In this document: one piece after another, positions 42,993-51,024 of the stretch
Layout of the letters: every line of letters starts with the position of its first letter
How positions within the stretch are numbered: the stretch's first letter is position 1
Source: JAKQDP01 sp964536975
GTDB lineage: Bacteria > Patescibacteriota > Patescibacteriia > 2-01-FULL-39-33
Direction of reading: 5' to 3'
Length of the DNA stretch: 64,000 bases
NCBI GenBank assembly: GCA_964536975.1
Contig: CAZHYS010000004.1
Coordinates: 19,730 to 83,729, forward strand
Notes under the pieces: model-generated
Database searches by the model: none
Told to the model about the DNA's origin: nothing
Seen by the model: only the letters and a program-made list of their open reading frames with translations
Position numbers and translations under genes: made by a program

Positions 42993-43658
42993 ATGCATCT
43001 AAAACTTTCTCAAATCAAGGATGATCGGCGGATAAAGACTTTTATTTCCCAGACTGACAAATATTTGGATGCTCTCGGCTACACTGATCATGGTCCGCGC
43101 CACATCAATATCGTCTCCGAGCGGGCGCGGGCGCTAGCAAAGAGTGTCGGCCTATCGATTGGCGACCAGGAACTTGCCGCCATTGCCGGCTATTGCCATG
43201 ATATGGGAAACTTTTTGGGCCGCGATCAGCATCACTATTGGGCGGCGCTTCTTTTTTCCCAATGTTATTTGGCCGAAGGCGACCCGCTGGAAGTGGCGAC
43301 CATTGCTCAAGCGATTGTCAGTCATGACAAAAACGATTTGAAGATTGTCAACAAGGTGACGGCAGTTTTGATTTTGGCCGACAAATCCGATGTCCATCGC
43401 AGCCGGGTCAAGACCAAAGGCAAAAAATCATTGGCCAACGACGTCCATGATAGGGTCAACGCTTCGGTAGTGGATAATGATTTTTCGGTGAACAAACCCA
43501 AGAAAGAAATTGTTCTTAAATTGAAAGTTGACACCAAAGTCACCGATCCATTGGAATACTTTGAAATTTTTATTGATCGCATGTCGTTCTGCCGTTTGGC
43601 GGCCGGATATCTCGGTTATCGGTTCGTGCTGATGATAAATAATTTCCGCTTGTCATAA
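42993..43658 (+). CDS. HD-domain phosphohydrolase
   Basis: 221 residues. H37 (in D-H-G-P-R-H), H69-D70 (C-H-D-M-G-N) and the H80-H81 pair followed by a later S-H-D give the HD metal site. HD proteins hydrolyse phosphate esters such as nucleotides or (p)ppGpp; the substrate is not clear here. It lies between aspS and a small DNA-binding-like protein. Confidence 0.82.
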   Translation: MHLKLSQIKDDRRIKTFISQTDKYLDALGYTDHGPRHINIVSERARALAKSVGLSIGDQELAAIAGYCHDMGNFLGRDQHHYWAALLFSQCYLAEGDPLEVATIAQAIVSHDKNDLKIVNKVTAVLILADKSDVHRSRVKTKGKKSLANDVHDRVNASVVDNDFSVNKPKKEIVLKLKVDTKVTDPLEYFEIFIDRMSFCRLAAGYLGYRFVLMINNFRLS

Positions 43659-43662
43659 ACAT

Positions 43663-43974
43663 ATGAATCTCTCCGGCCTGCAGAAATATATTTTACTCCA
43701 AGGCTTGGAGAGCCGCCGGAAGTCGGTGGACAAAAAGACCCTGCTGGGTTATTACTCTCATCGGAAAGACAGTCCGCCGGCCGACGACCAGCTATCTATT
43801 ATTACAAAGAGCGTAGATAGGCTGATTAGCCGCGGTTTGGCCAAGGGGGCGGGGATTAAGACAGCGGAAAAGTGGTACGTCCGGGAAGTAATCCTGACTT
43901 CTCTGGGCAAAAAGACCGCCCGCCGCCTTTTGGGAGAACAGCAGAAGCTGCCGCTCAAAACTAAAATCAAATAA
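43663..43974 (+). CDS. Small basic protein, possible winged helix
   Basis: 103 residues. The pattern K-Y-I-L-L-Q-G-L ... S-V-D-R-L-I-S-R-G-L ... V-I-L-T-S-L-G-K-K fits a winged-helix fold, but no subfamily is recognisable. It starts 4 nt after the HD gene, so they are cotranscribed. A regulator role is inference. Confidence 0.55.
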   Translation: MNLSGLQKYILLQGLESRRKSVDKKTLLGYYSHRKDSPPADDQLSIITKSVDRLISRGLAKGAGIKTAEKWYVREVILTSLGKKTARRLLGEQQKLPLKTKIK

Positions 43975-43995
43975 AGAATAAATAACCAAAAAGAT

Positions 43996-44934
43996 ATGGA
44001 AAAGACATCGCGAGAAGGCAGAGGCGCCCTGGACGCCTTTCTTAATCTATTGACCCTAGTTACCTTGGGCTGGCTGTCTATTGTGGTTGGCATGATTTTG
44101 TTTCAATTGATTGACAAGATTTTTGCCGGCAGCTCAACGGCTGTTTTTAATGAGTTCTCCCAAGTTCGGCTCAAATTTAGCATCGCCTCGGCGATTATTG
44201 TTGCACCGGTGTTTTTATGGATTTCCTCGGTTTTGCACCAGCAATACAAGGCCGGCAAACTTAGTCCGTCCAGCGGCATCCATCGCTGGCTGACTTATCT
44301 AATGATGTTTGTTTCCGCGCTGGTCATTATCGGCAGCTTGATTAACATTATTTTCCGTTTTTTGGATGGCGATTACACTTGGCGCGCTGTTTTGCGGATT
44401 TTGTCCGTCCTGTTAATTGCCGCCGGAATTTTCGGTTACAATTGGTATGATCTCAAACGAACCGATTATTCCTCGCGCAGCAAAGTATCGGTCACTTTTT
44501 TTGCGGCGGCGGCGGTTTTGGTTTTGATTTTGGTTGTGGTCGGATTTTTTCTGATTGATTCGCCGAAGGTTGCCACCATGAAAAAGAATGATTTGGAACG
44601 AGCCAATAGTTTGAACAGTTTGAATTATCTTATTAATAATTATTATTATCAAAACCAGAAACTGCCGGCTGATCTCGTATCCATTGGCGCCGTTAATTAT
44701 GTTGATCCGGAAACCAAAGAGCTCTACGGCTATGAAGCTTTGGGGCAGGACACTTACAATCTTTGCGCCAATTTTTCTTTGGCGACCGACAGCGCCAGCG
44801 CCAAAGAATATTATGCCACTTATTATGGCACGGCCAATTGGTACAGCCACGGCGCCGGTTATCAATGCTTTGAGCAAAAGGTTTCTGTCAGCGTCAACAA
44901 AGGCGATCAGGCCGCGCCGGTCATTATTCAATAA
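43996..44934 (+). CDS. DUF5671-like membrane protein with pseudopilin-like exterior part
   Basis: 312 residues. Four membrane helices (about 15-40, 58-78, 98-122, 132-152) match the DUF5671 pattern (D-A-F-L-N-L-L-T-L-V-T-L-G ... W-Y-D-L-K-R), common in CPR. A fifth helix near 170 leads to an outer part (about 200-312) whose A-N-S-L-N-S-L-N-Y-L-I-N-N-Y-Y segment recalls the N-terminal helix end of type IV pseudopilins. The function is unknown. Confidence 0.65.
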   Translation: MEKTSREGRGALDAFLNLLTLVTLGWLSIVVGMILFQLIDKIFAGSSTAVFNEFSQVRLKFSIASAIIVAPVFLWISSVLHQQYKAGKLSPSSGIHRWLTYLMMFVSALVIIGSLINIIFRFLDGDYTWRAVLRILSVLLIAAGIFGYNWYDLKRTDYSSRSKVSVTFFAAAAVLVLILVVVGFFLIDSPKVATMKKNDLERANSLNSLNYLINNYYYQNQKLPADLVSIGAVNYVDPETKELYGYEALGQDTYNLCANFSLATDSASAKEYYATYYGTANWYSHGAGYQCFEQKVSVSVNKGDQAAPVIIQ

Positions 44935-44996
44935 TTTTTTTGGCCATTAGCGCCGGCTCTATTTAAGTCAGCTAACAAATTAAATTAAAAAATCAT

Positions 44997-45656
44997 ATGC
45001 CTATTCCTTCAAAGGTCAAGACTTATCTTGACAAGCATGGCGTCGATTATGAGGAAGTGGTTCACAAGACCGTTTATACTGCCTTTGATGCCGCTCAAAC
45101 TCTCAAGAAAGAATTGAAAGAAATCGCCAAGAATCTATTAGTCCAAGTGGACAAAACCTATGTCTTGGTGGTGGTGCCGGCTGATAAAAAAATTGATTTG
45201 AAGAAAGTAAAGAAAGCTTTTCGCGCCAAGAAAATTTCCATTCCCAATGAAAAATTGATGATCAAGGTGTTGAAAATCAAACCCGGCGCGGTCTCGTCAT
45301 TCGGGAAACTCCATCAATTGGAGACAGTCATTGATAAGGCGATGCTCAAAACCAAGAAAGCGGTATTTTCTACCGGCAGTTTTACAGATAGCGTTTTCAT
45401 GAAAGTGAAGGATTTTGTCCAAATGGAAGAAGCAAAATTGGCTGATATCGCGATGGCCGGCGGCTACAAAATTCCGAAAGCCACCAAGAAAAAAATGAAG
45501 AAGGCCAAAGCCAAGGCGGCGGCCAAGAAATCTCGGTCGGGCAAAAAAGCCGGAAAGGTAGCCAAGCCCGCCTTACGTCGACGAATGACTGCAAATAGAG
45601 GCGGGAAAAAAGTCGCTAAATCGGCGCGGAAGAAAACTGCCAAAAGAAAAAGATAG
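44997..45656 (+). CDS. YbaK-type aminoacyl-tRNA deacylase with histone-like basic tail
   Basis: 219 residues. Residues 1-150 follow the YbaK/ProXp fold (Y-L-D-K-H-G-V-D-Y, K-N-L-L-V-Q-V-D-K, G-S-F-T-D-S-V-F). The tail (about 158-219) is made almost only of Lys, Arg, Ala and Gly, like histone H1 or RNA-binding tails. The family hydrolyses mischarged tRNA. The tail probably adds RNA or DNA affinity. It ends 3 nt before scpA. Confidence 0.75.
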   Translation: MPIPSKVKTYLDKHGVDYEEVVHKTVYTAFDAAQTLKKELKEIAKNLLVQVDKTYVLVVVPADKKIDLKKVKKAFRAKKISIPNEKLMIKVLKIKPGAVSSFGKLHQLETVIDKAMLKTKKAVFSTGSFTDSVFMKVKDFVQMEEAKLADIAMAGGYKIPKATKKKMKKAKAKAAAKKSRSGKKAGKVAKPALRRRMTANRGGKKVAKSARKKTAKRKR

Positions 45657-45659
45657 ATA

Positions 45660-46355
45660 ATGTACAAGATAAAATTGGAACAATTCCAAGGCCCGCTGGA
45701 TCTATTGCTGCAATTAATTGAGCAGGAGAAATTGGATATTTCCCAGGTCGCGTTAGCCAAAGTGACTGACCAATACTTGGCTTATCTGGAAGAGGCGGAA
45801 GAAATCGGCGCGTCCGATCTGGCGGATTTTTTGGTGGTGGCGACTAAGCTGCTGGTAATAAAATCCAAGTTGCTTTTGCCGGCGATGGCCGATGACGAGG
45901 AAGACAGCGCCGAACAATTGGAGGCCCAGCTTAGAATGTATAAGGATTATCTGGAAGCGGCCAAAAGGATTGAAGACCGACTCAAGGAGAACAGGATTTG
46001 TTTCAGTCGGGAGAGGATAGTCTATAATTTTCCGCCGATGTTCAGTCCGCCGGACAGCGTGGCAGCCGGAGATTTGGCGGAGATTTTTGCCGTGATTCTC
46101 GGCCGGATAGATTACATTGTCAATTTGCCCCAGAAGATAATGGCGCGGGCTGTCAGCATGAAGGAGATGGTGACGAATATCCGCGGCAAACTTGATCAAT
46201 TCAAAAAGATGAATTTTCACAATATCCTTTTGACCGCCGAGTCGCGAGTGGAGGTGGTGGTTTGTTTCATGGCGCTTTTGGAGCTGATAAAAGCCGGCGA
46301 GGTGGCAGTCAATCAGAAAGGCGTTTTGGACGACATATTAATAGAAAAAGTGTAA
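45660..46355 (+). CDS. scpA: Segregation and condensation protein A
   Basis: 231 residues. F-Q-G-P-L-D-L-L-L-Q-L-I-E (about 9-21) is the kleisin N-terminal SMC-binding helix, and A-T-K-L-L-V-I-K-S-K-L-L-L-P follows near 62-75. With ScpB and SMC it forms the bacterial condensin. scpB follows 6 nt later. Confidence 0.93.
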   Translation: MYKIKLEQFQGPLDLLLQLIEQEKLDISQVALAKVTDQYLAYLEEAEEIGASDLADFLVVATKLLVIKSKLLLPAMADDEEDSAEQLEAQLRMYKDYLEAAKRIEDRLKENRICFSRERIVYNFPPMFSPPDSVAAGDLAEIFAVILGRIDYIVNLPQKIMARAVSMKEMVTNIRGKLDQFKKMNFHNILLTAESRVEVVVCFMALLELIKAGEVAVNQKGVLDDILIEKV

Positions 46356-46361
46356 TCATTT

Positions 46362-46928
46362 ATGAACGAGAAAAATCAGATTGAAAGTCTGCTTTTTGTT
46401 TCTCACAAGCCGCTTTCAGCCAAAGAGCTGGCTAAGCTTATCGCTTCAACCGAGGTGGCGGCGCAAAAAGGATTGGATGAATTGGCGGAGGACTATCAGG
46501 CGGGCAAAAGAGGGGTGGTTCTTCTGCAGGCGGATGGCAGATATCAGCTGGCGACCGCCGGCGAACACTCGGCGATCATTCAGAAATTTATCAAGGGCGA
46601 GGTCACTGGCGAGTTGACGCGGCCGTCGCTAGAAGCATTGACTATCATCGCTTACCGCGGCCCGATTTCCAAAGCGGAATTGGAGCTCATTCGCGGCGTC
46701 AACTGCAGTCTGATTCTCCGTAATCTGCTCATTCGCGGTTTAATTGAGGCCAAGGAAGACAAGCAGAGGGGCGTCACCCTCTATAATATCACTTTTGAAT
46801 TTTTGAAATTTTTGGGAATTTCTCGGGCTGAAGAATTGCCGGATTTTGACAAGCTTAATCGGAGCAATAACTTGGACAAGTTGCTCGCCGGCAAAACCGA
46901 AGGAATAGCGGAGGGCAAGGAGCAATAA
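46362..46928 (+). CDS. scpB: Segregation and condensation protein B
   Basis: 188 residues. E-S-L-L-F-V-S-H-K-P-L (about 8-18) and T-I-I-A-Y-R-G-P-I-S-K-A-E (about 94-106), with two winged-helix domains. It dimerises and binds ScpA. Adjacent to dacA by 2 nt. Confidence 0.93.
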   Translation: MNEKNQIESLLFVSHKPLSAKELAKLIASTEVAAQKGLDELAEDYQAGKRGVVLLQADGRYQLATAGEHSAIIQKFIKGEVTGELTRPSLEALTIIAYRGPISKAELELIRGVNCSLILRNLLIRGLIEAKEDKQRGVTLYNITFEFLKFLGISRAEELPDFDKLNRSNNLDKLLAGKTEGIAEGKEQ

Positions 46929-46930
46929 TT

Positions 46931-47866
46931 ATGCTGGAAATAATCATCAATCTTATTTTGACTGGCTTGTTTTTGCGATTTCAAGCCGACAGCCAAATTA
47001 CCGTTGATAATTTGGCTGACTCTCAATATCATTTGTCCCAGGAACAAGTGGGGGAGCTGTCTCGGACCGCGCCGCAAAAAAAGCCGGATGCGTCTTTGGG
47101 CGTGGAGGTGACTGCTCAAAGCGTTCTGGTCGTAGACAAGAAAACCGGCAAGGTTTTGTATCAAAAAAACCCGACCGAGATTCGTTCAATTGCTAGTTTG
47201 ACCAAGCTGATGACCGCTTTGGTGTTTTTGGATAACAATCCCGGCTGGGATAAGACAGTAACCATAGAAAGCAGCGATTATCGCGAGGGCGCGACTGATT
47301 ATTTTATTGCCGGCGAAGAGATTAGCGTGAGAGATTTGTTTTACGGCACACTAGTCGCCTCGGCTAATGAAGGAGCGGCCGCCTTGGCGCGAGCAACTGG
47401 TTTTAGCGAAGATGAATTCGTCCAAAAGATGAACAGTAAGGCCAAGAGCCTGGGGTTGTCCGGCACCGCTTTTGTTGATTCCACCGGCCTCAAAGACGGC
47501 AACCGATCAAATGCCGCTGATGTGTTGTTGGTTTTGCGGGCGGCGTTGGCTCAGCCGCAAATTGCCGACGCGACCAGCGCCAATAGTTACGATATTTATA
47601 TTATCAATAAGAATATCACTCGGCGGCTGGCCAATACCAATAAAATTTTAGGCCAAAGATTCGGCCTTAATGACGCTCAATATCAAGTGGAAGCCGGAAA
47701 AACCGGTTATTTGGAAGCGGCGGGCTATTGTCTGGCGACGCAAGTCAAGGACGACGTCAATAATAAGATTCTGGTGGTGGTTTTGGGCAGTCAGACTTTG
47801 AATGATCGTTTTAGTGACACCAAGAGTTTGGCTTATTGGGTTTTTAATAACTATTTTTGGCAATGA
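46931..47866 (+). CDS. dacA: D-alanyl-D-alanine carboxypeptidase (S11 family)
   Basis: 311 residues. The penicillin-binding motifs are S89-L-T-K92, S144-A-N146 and K257-T-G259. An N-terminal hydrophobic segment (about 4-17) acts as signal or anchor. The domain ends soon after K-T-G and lacks the C-terminal PBP5-like beta domain and amphipathic anchor. It trims the pentapeptide of peptidoglycan. Its stop overlaps the start of the next gene. Confidence 0.92.
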   Translation: MLEIIINLILTGLFLRFQADSQITVDNLADSQYHLSQEQVGELSRTAPQKKPDASLGVEVTAQSVLVVDKKTGKVLYQKNPTEIRSIASLTKLMTALVFLDNNPGWDKTVTIESSDYREGATDYFIAGEEISVRDLFYGTLVASANEGAAALARATGFSEDEFVQKMNSKAKSLGLSGTAFVDSTGLKDGNRSNAADVLLVLRAALAQPQIADATSANSYDIYIINKNITRRLANTNKILGQRFGLNDAQYQVEAGKTGYLEAAGYCLATQVKDDVNNKILVVVLGSQTLNDRFSDTKSLAYWVFNNYFWQ

Positions 47867-48372
47867 ATTTTCTCTGGCAATATCTAATCAGTTTTAAAAG
47901 TTTGCCACCGGAAGCGATTACGATCATTGTTTCCATGATTCCCATTGGCGAACTCCGTGTCGGCCTGCCATTGGCAATATCGTCATTGGGTTTGAACTGG
48001 TGGGAAGCGTATATTTTTTCGGTTGTCGGCAATTTTATCCCGGTAATTTTTATTTTGAAATTAATCGGCCCGGTGTCATCCTGGCTGGCCAAAAATTTTT
48101 CTTTTTTCAAAAAATTTTTTGATTGGCTGTTTGAGCGGACTAGAAATAAATTATCAAAAAATTATGAACTGTACGGCTTGTGGGCGTTAGCATTGTTTGT
48201 GGCTGTGCCATTGCCAATTACCGGCGCTTGGACCGGTGCTTTGGCTGCTTGGCTGTTTGGGCTGGATTGGAAAAAATCCGCTGTTTATATTCTGATAGGC
48301 ATAATGCTGGCTGGTATTGTCGTCACCTTGATTACCACCGGTATTTTGGGATTTTTGTCCTGGCTGTTATAA
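47863..48372 (+). CDS. Small multidrug export family membrane protein
   Basis: 169 residues with four or five membrane helices. M-I-P-I-G-E-L-R-V-G-L-P-L-A-I (about 21-35) and V-P-L-P-I-T-G-A-W-T-G (about 110-120) are hallmarks of the PF06695 family. ATGA overlap with dacA suggests translational coupling. The transported substrate is not known despite the family name. Confidence 0.82.
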   Translation: MNFLWQYLISFKSLPPEAITIIVSMIPIGELRVGLPLAISSLGLNWWEAYIFSVVGNFIPVIFILKLIGPVSSWLAKNFSFFKKFFDWLFERTRNKLSKNYELYGLWALALFVAVPLPITGAWTGALAAWLFGLDWKKSAVYILIGIMLAGIVVTLITTGILGFLSWLL

Positions 48373-48380
48373 TTTCATAT

Positions 48381-49145
48381 ATGACCAAACCGATTTTTAT
48401 CGCCAACTGGAAAATGAATCTGACCCTGAAAGAAAGGGAGAACTTGGCTTTGGCAGTAAAAAAAGAGCTGGCTGCCGAGGCTGGCGGAAAAGACATAGTT
48501 ATTTGTCCGCCCTTTGTCAGTCTGGCGTCAATTGGAGAAATTTTGAAGGGTAGTGGCATAAAGCTCGGCGCGCAGGATGTTTTTTGGGAGGAGACAGGCG
48601 CTTATACTGGTGAGATTTCCCCTGTTATTTTGAAGGAGATAAATTGCCAATACGCGATCGTCGGCCATAGTGAGCGGCGGCAGTATTTGGGCGAGACTGA
48701 TGAAATGGTCAACAAAAAAACGGCTGCTTGCTTGGATAGCGGACTCACGCCGATTATTTGCGTCGGTGAGACATTGGAGGAACGGCGGGACAATCGGACC
48801 GGCGCGGTAGTCCATTTGCAGGTATCGCGCGCGCTGGAAGGAATTGATCTTGTTGACGCCGAACAAATAATTATCGCTTATGAGCCGGTCTGGGTGATCG
48901 GCTCCGGCCGGCCGATTTCACCGGAAGATGCCGGTGAGGCCTTGGCGGTCATCAGGCAGGCGCTCATTGACCTTTATCCATTGACAATAATCAATAATAA
49001 TATTAGGCTGGTTTATGGGGGCAGCATTGGCTCTGACAGCGCCCGGGAGTTCTCCGAACTGGACTTAATGCGCGGTTTTTTGGTCGGCGGCGCCAGTTTG
49101 GATGCCAAGGAGTTTTGCCGAATAGTAAAATCAAATTTTTCTTAA
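48381..49145 (+). CDS. tpiA: Triosephosphate isomerase
   Basis: 254 residues from ATG 48381; the frame stays open upstream through the previous gene, but the family start T-K-P-I-F-I-A-N-W-K-M-N is here. Catalytic K11, His in V-G-H-S-E-R-R and Glu in A-Y-E-P-V-W are present. It interconverts dihydroxyacetone phosphate and glyceraldehyde 3-phosphate in glycolysis. Confidence 0.96.
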   Translation: MTKPIFIANWKMNLTLKERENLALAVKKELAAEAGGKDIVICPPFVSLASIGEILKGSGIKLGAQDVFWEETGAYTGEISPVILKEINCQYAIVGHSERRQYLGETDEMVNKKTAACLDSGLTPIICVGETLEERRDNRTGAVVHLQVSRALEGIDLVDAEQIIIAYEPVWVIGSGRPISPEDAGEALAVIRQALIDLYPLTIINNNIRLVYGGSIGSDSAREFSELDLMRGFLVGGASLDAKEFCRIVKSNFS

Positions 49146-49154
49146 ATCAATCAG

Positions 49155-50036
49155 ATGGCTTTTCTAATTTTTTTAATCATCGTCATAGTTTTTTGCGGGG
49201 CGATACTTGGCTACATGGTGTTTAAGCGGTTGCCTGATTTACGGGCACTGGACACTTCTTCCATTCCCGAGGAAAAGCAAGAAGCCACCCGGACAAAAAT
49301 TTTGGAAGCAAAATTTTCCCGCACCAGCGCGGAAATGTCCAAAAAAATCGGCGCGGCCGTGACGCCATTTAGAGAATCTTTTGTTTCTCGTTTTCGGGAA
49401 TTAAAAGACAAGGTCTCCCGTCTGGAGGAGACATATAAGTCGGAAGCGGCTAAGAAAAAACAGAAACGGCCGCCGACAATCAATGAGCTGTTTGTCTTGG
49501 CCAAAGATTTGATTGATCGAGATGATTTTCCCGGCGGGGAAAAAGCGCTAATTGAAATTATCTCCCGCGATAACAAAAATGTTGCGGCCTATGAGATGCT
49601 TGGTGATCTTTATTTTGACAATCGCAGTTATGATCAGGCAGAGGAGATTTATAAATATCTACTCAAGCTTTATACTCTCAAGAATAAAAAATCCAAAAAG
49701 CAGCTTGACGCTCTGAATCTTAGTAGTGACGAGATGCAACAGTTGGAGACGGATTTTTTGGCTGATTTGGATATTGATCCCAAGGTCGCCACTTATTATG
49801 ATGATTTGGGGGAGCTTTATGAGGCGACCGGCAAAATTGATAAGGGGTTGGAAGCGTATTTGAAGGCGACGGCAATTGAGCCGAGTAATCCCAAATATCT
49901 CAACCGACTGATAGATTTCAGCATTAAGGCGGGGGATAAGACGTTGGCCAAAAAGACCTTCAATCGCTTAAAGCAAATAAACCCGGAAAATGCCAAATTG
50001 GGTGAATTGTATGAAGCTATTGAAAAAATGAAATAA
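49155..50036 (+). CDS. Membrane-anchored tetratricopeptide repeat protein
   Basis: 293 residues. One N-terminal helix (about 3-21), a charged coiled linker (40-110), then several TPR units (A-Y-E-M-L-G-D-L-Y-F-D-N near 152; Y-D-D-L-G-E-L-Y-E-A-T-G near 216; K-A-T-A-I-E-P-S-N-P). TPRs mediate protein contacts; the partner is unknown. It ends 25 nt before tRNA-Thr. Confidence 0.78.
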   Translation: MAFLIFLIIVIVFCGAILGYMVFKRLPDLRALDTSSIPEEKQEATRTKILEAKFSRTSAEMSKKIGAAVTPFRESFVSRFRELKDKVSRLEETYKSEAAKKKQKRPPTINELFVLAKDLIDRDDFPGGEKALIEIISRDNKNVAAYEMLGDLYFDNRSYDQAEEIYKYLLKLYTLKNKKSKKQLDALNLSSDEMQQLETDFLADLDIDPKVATYYDDLGELYEATGKIDKGLEAYLKATAIEPSNPKYLNRLIDFSIKAGDKTLAKKTFNRLKQINPENAKLGELYEAIEKMK

Positions 50037-50048
50037 TTGTGTTAAGAT
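50020..50048 (+). promoter_or_regulatory. Promoter of tRNA-Thr(GGT)
   Basis: TTGAAA (50020-50025), a 17-nt spacer and TAAGAT (50043-50048) preceded by TGT. It overlaps the end of the TPR gene. Confidence 0.6.
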
Positions 50049-50061
50049 AGGAAAGAATTTT

Positions 50062-50134
50062 GCCGTTGTAGCTCAGTCGGTAGAGCGCATCCATGGTAAG
50101 GATGAGGTCTCCAGTTCGATCCTGGACAACGGCT
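50062..50134 (+). tRNA. tRNA-Thr (anticodon GGT)
   Basis: A complete cloverleaf: acceptor GCCGTTG/CAACGGC, D-stem GCTC/GAGC, anticodon loop ATGGTAA giving GGT, T-stem TCCAG/CTGGA with TTCGATC loop. No CCA is encoded. It ends at the assembly gap. Confidence 0.95.
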
Positions 50135-50135
50135 C

Positions 50136-50235
50136 NNNNNNNNNNNNNNNNNNNNNNNNNNNNNNNNNNNNNNNNNNNNNNNNNNNNNNNNNNNNNNNNN
50201 NNNNNNNNNNNNNNNNNNNNNNNNNNNNNNNNNNN
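50136..50235. other. Assembly gap (100 N)
   Basis: Exactly 100 N, a conventional scaffold gap of unknown size. The 31 nt just left (50105-50135) are repeated just right (50236-50266): either contig ends overlap and were not merged, or a tandem tRNA-Thr copy was collapsed. Confidence 0.97.
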
Positions 50236-50266
50236 AGGTCTCCAGTTCGATCCTGGACAACGGCTC
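50236..50266 (+). pseudogene. 3' part of a second tRNA-Thr(GGT) copy or gap artefact
   Basis: Identical to the variable loop, T-arm and acceptor end of the tRNA-Thr at 50062-50134. The 5' part, if real, lies in the gap. Confidence 0.6.
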
Positions 50267-50273
50267 TGGTATT

Positions 50274-50308
50274 AACAATCAACAATTAACATTTGACAAT
50301 TAACCAAT
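50274..50308. repeat. Heptamer tandem array, 5 units
   Basis: Five 7-bp units, consensus AACAATT, exactly 35 bp, starting 7 nt after the tRNA fragment. Confidence 0.75.
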
Positions 50309-50353
50309 GCCCCCGATTTGGCGGTAGAGCGTCCCGACGAGTCGGGAAGGTCT
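50309..50353 (+). pseudogene. tRNA-Thr-like fragment with replaced anticodon arm
   Basis: CGGTAGAGCG and AGGTCT match the D-arm and variable region of tRNA-Thr, but between them lies a TCCCGACGAGTCGGGA hairpin that is not a proper 7-nt anticodon loop. It sits exactly between two heptamer arrays. Confidence 0.4.
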
Positions 50354-50387
50354 AATGTTAACAGTTAACATTTAAGATTTAACAATT
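50353..50387. repeat. Heptamer tandem array, 5 units
   Basis: Five 7-bp units of the same AACAATT class and orientation as 50274-50308, 35 bp, just before the four-helix-bundle gene. Confidence 0.75.
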
Positions 50388-50400
50388 AATCGAAGGAGGA

Positions 50401-50754
50401 ATGAGTCTGTTTAGATTTTTTGATTTTAAGGTCTATGCCGACGCCAAAGCATTATATCAGGAGGTATTGGCAGTGACCGAAAAATTAAAAAATAATTCTT
50501 TAAAAGATCAAGCCCAGAGATCTTCTTTGTCTGTTGTTTTGAATATTGCCGAGGGATCAGCAAAAAAATCAGACAAAGATTTTTCAAGATTTTTGGGAAT
50601 TTCCATTGGCTCGGTTAATGAGTTGGTGGCTTGTTTAAACTTAATGTACGGTTTGTCTTTTTTAGACAAAGAATCATATATTAAATTATTTAAGCAGGCA
50701 GAAGAGGTTGCCAAGCAATTGGGCGGCTTCATAAAAAAGTTAAATAAAAGTTAA
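50401..50754 (+). CDS. Four helix bundle protein, 23S rRNA intervening-sequence type
   Basis: 117 residues. F-D-F-K-V-Y-A-D-A-K-A-L, L-N-I-A-E-G-S-A (about 47-54) and F-S-R-F-L-G-I-S-I-G-S-V-N-E-L (about 62-76) define the S23/IVS family, small pentameric helical proteins first found inside 23S rRNA insertions. It has a GGAGG only one base before the ATG, and lies between inverted heptamer arrays and between tRNA genes. The function is unknown in all lineages. The setting suggests a small mobile or self-replicating unit. Confidence 0.85.
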   Translation: MSLFRFFDFKVYADAKALYQEVLAVTEKLKNNSLKDQAQRSSLSVVLNIAEGSAKKSDKDFSRFLGISIGSVNELVACLNLMYGLSFLDKESYIKLFKQAEEVAKQLGGFIKKLNKS

Positions 50755-50785
50755 TGGTTAATTGTTAATTGTTATAAGTTATTAA
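50751..50785. repeat. Heptamer tandem array, 5 units, inverted
   Basis: Five 7-bp units, consensus TTAATTG, the reverse complement class of the two upstream arrays. It begins one base before the stop codon of the four-helix-bundle gene and ends 1 nt before tRNA-Tyr. Confidence 0.75.
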
Positions 50786-50786
50786 T

Positions 50787-50868
50787 GGGTCGGTACCTAA
50801 GCGGTCAACAGGGGCAGACTGTAAATCTGCTGGCTATGCCTTCGGGGGTTCGAATCCCTCCCGGCCCA
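50787..50868 (+). tRNA. tRNA-Tyr (anticodon GTA)
   Basis: Acceptor GGGTCGG/CCGGCCC, anticodon stem GCAGA/TCTGC with loop CTGTAAA, a long variable arm as required for bacterial tRNA-Tyr, T-arm GGGGG/..CCTCC with TTCGAAT loop, discriminator A. No encoded CCA. Confidence 0.95.
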
Positions 50869-50874
50869 TAATCA

Positions 50875-50911
50875 AATTAAAAGGATGAGACCTTGTCTCA
50901 TCCTTTTAATT
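50875..50911. terminator. Terminator after tRNA-Tyr
   Basis: A perfect 16-bp stem (50875-50890 with 50896-50911) with a 5-nt loop. The T-rich 3' arm supports termination and the element is symmetric. Confidence 0.75.
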
Positions 50912-50927
50912 TGCATTCTGGTCAGAA

Positions 50928-51010
50928 TGGGAGGGATTCAAATAGGCGACCACCCAGGATAAAAGAAATCACCGGATTCAGCCGGTGATTTCTGCCGTAA
51001 ATCCCTCCCA
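50928..51010. repeat. Nested palindromic element after tRNA-Tyr
   Basis: Perfect 11-bp terminal inverted repeats (50928-50938 with 51000-51010) enclose a perfect 12-bp hairpin (50964-50975 with 50982-50993). The right terminal repeat matches the AATCCCTCCC part of the neighbouring tRNA-Tyr T-arm. No ORF is inside. Confidence 0.6.
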
Positions 51011-51024
51011 GCCACCTACTAATC

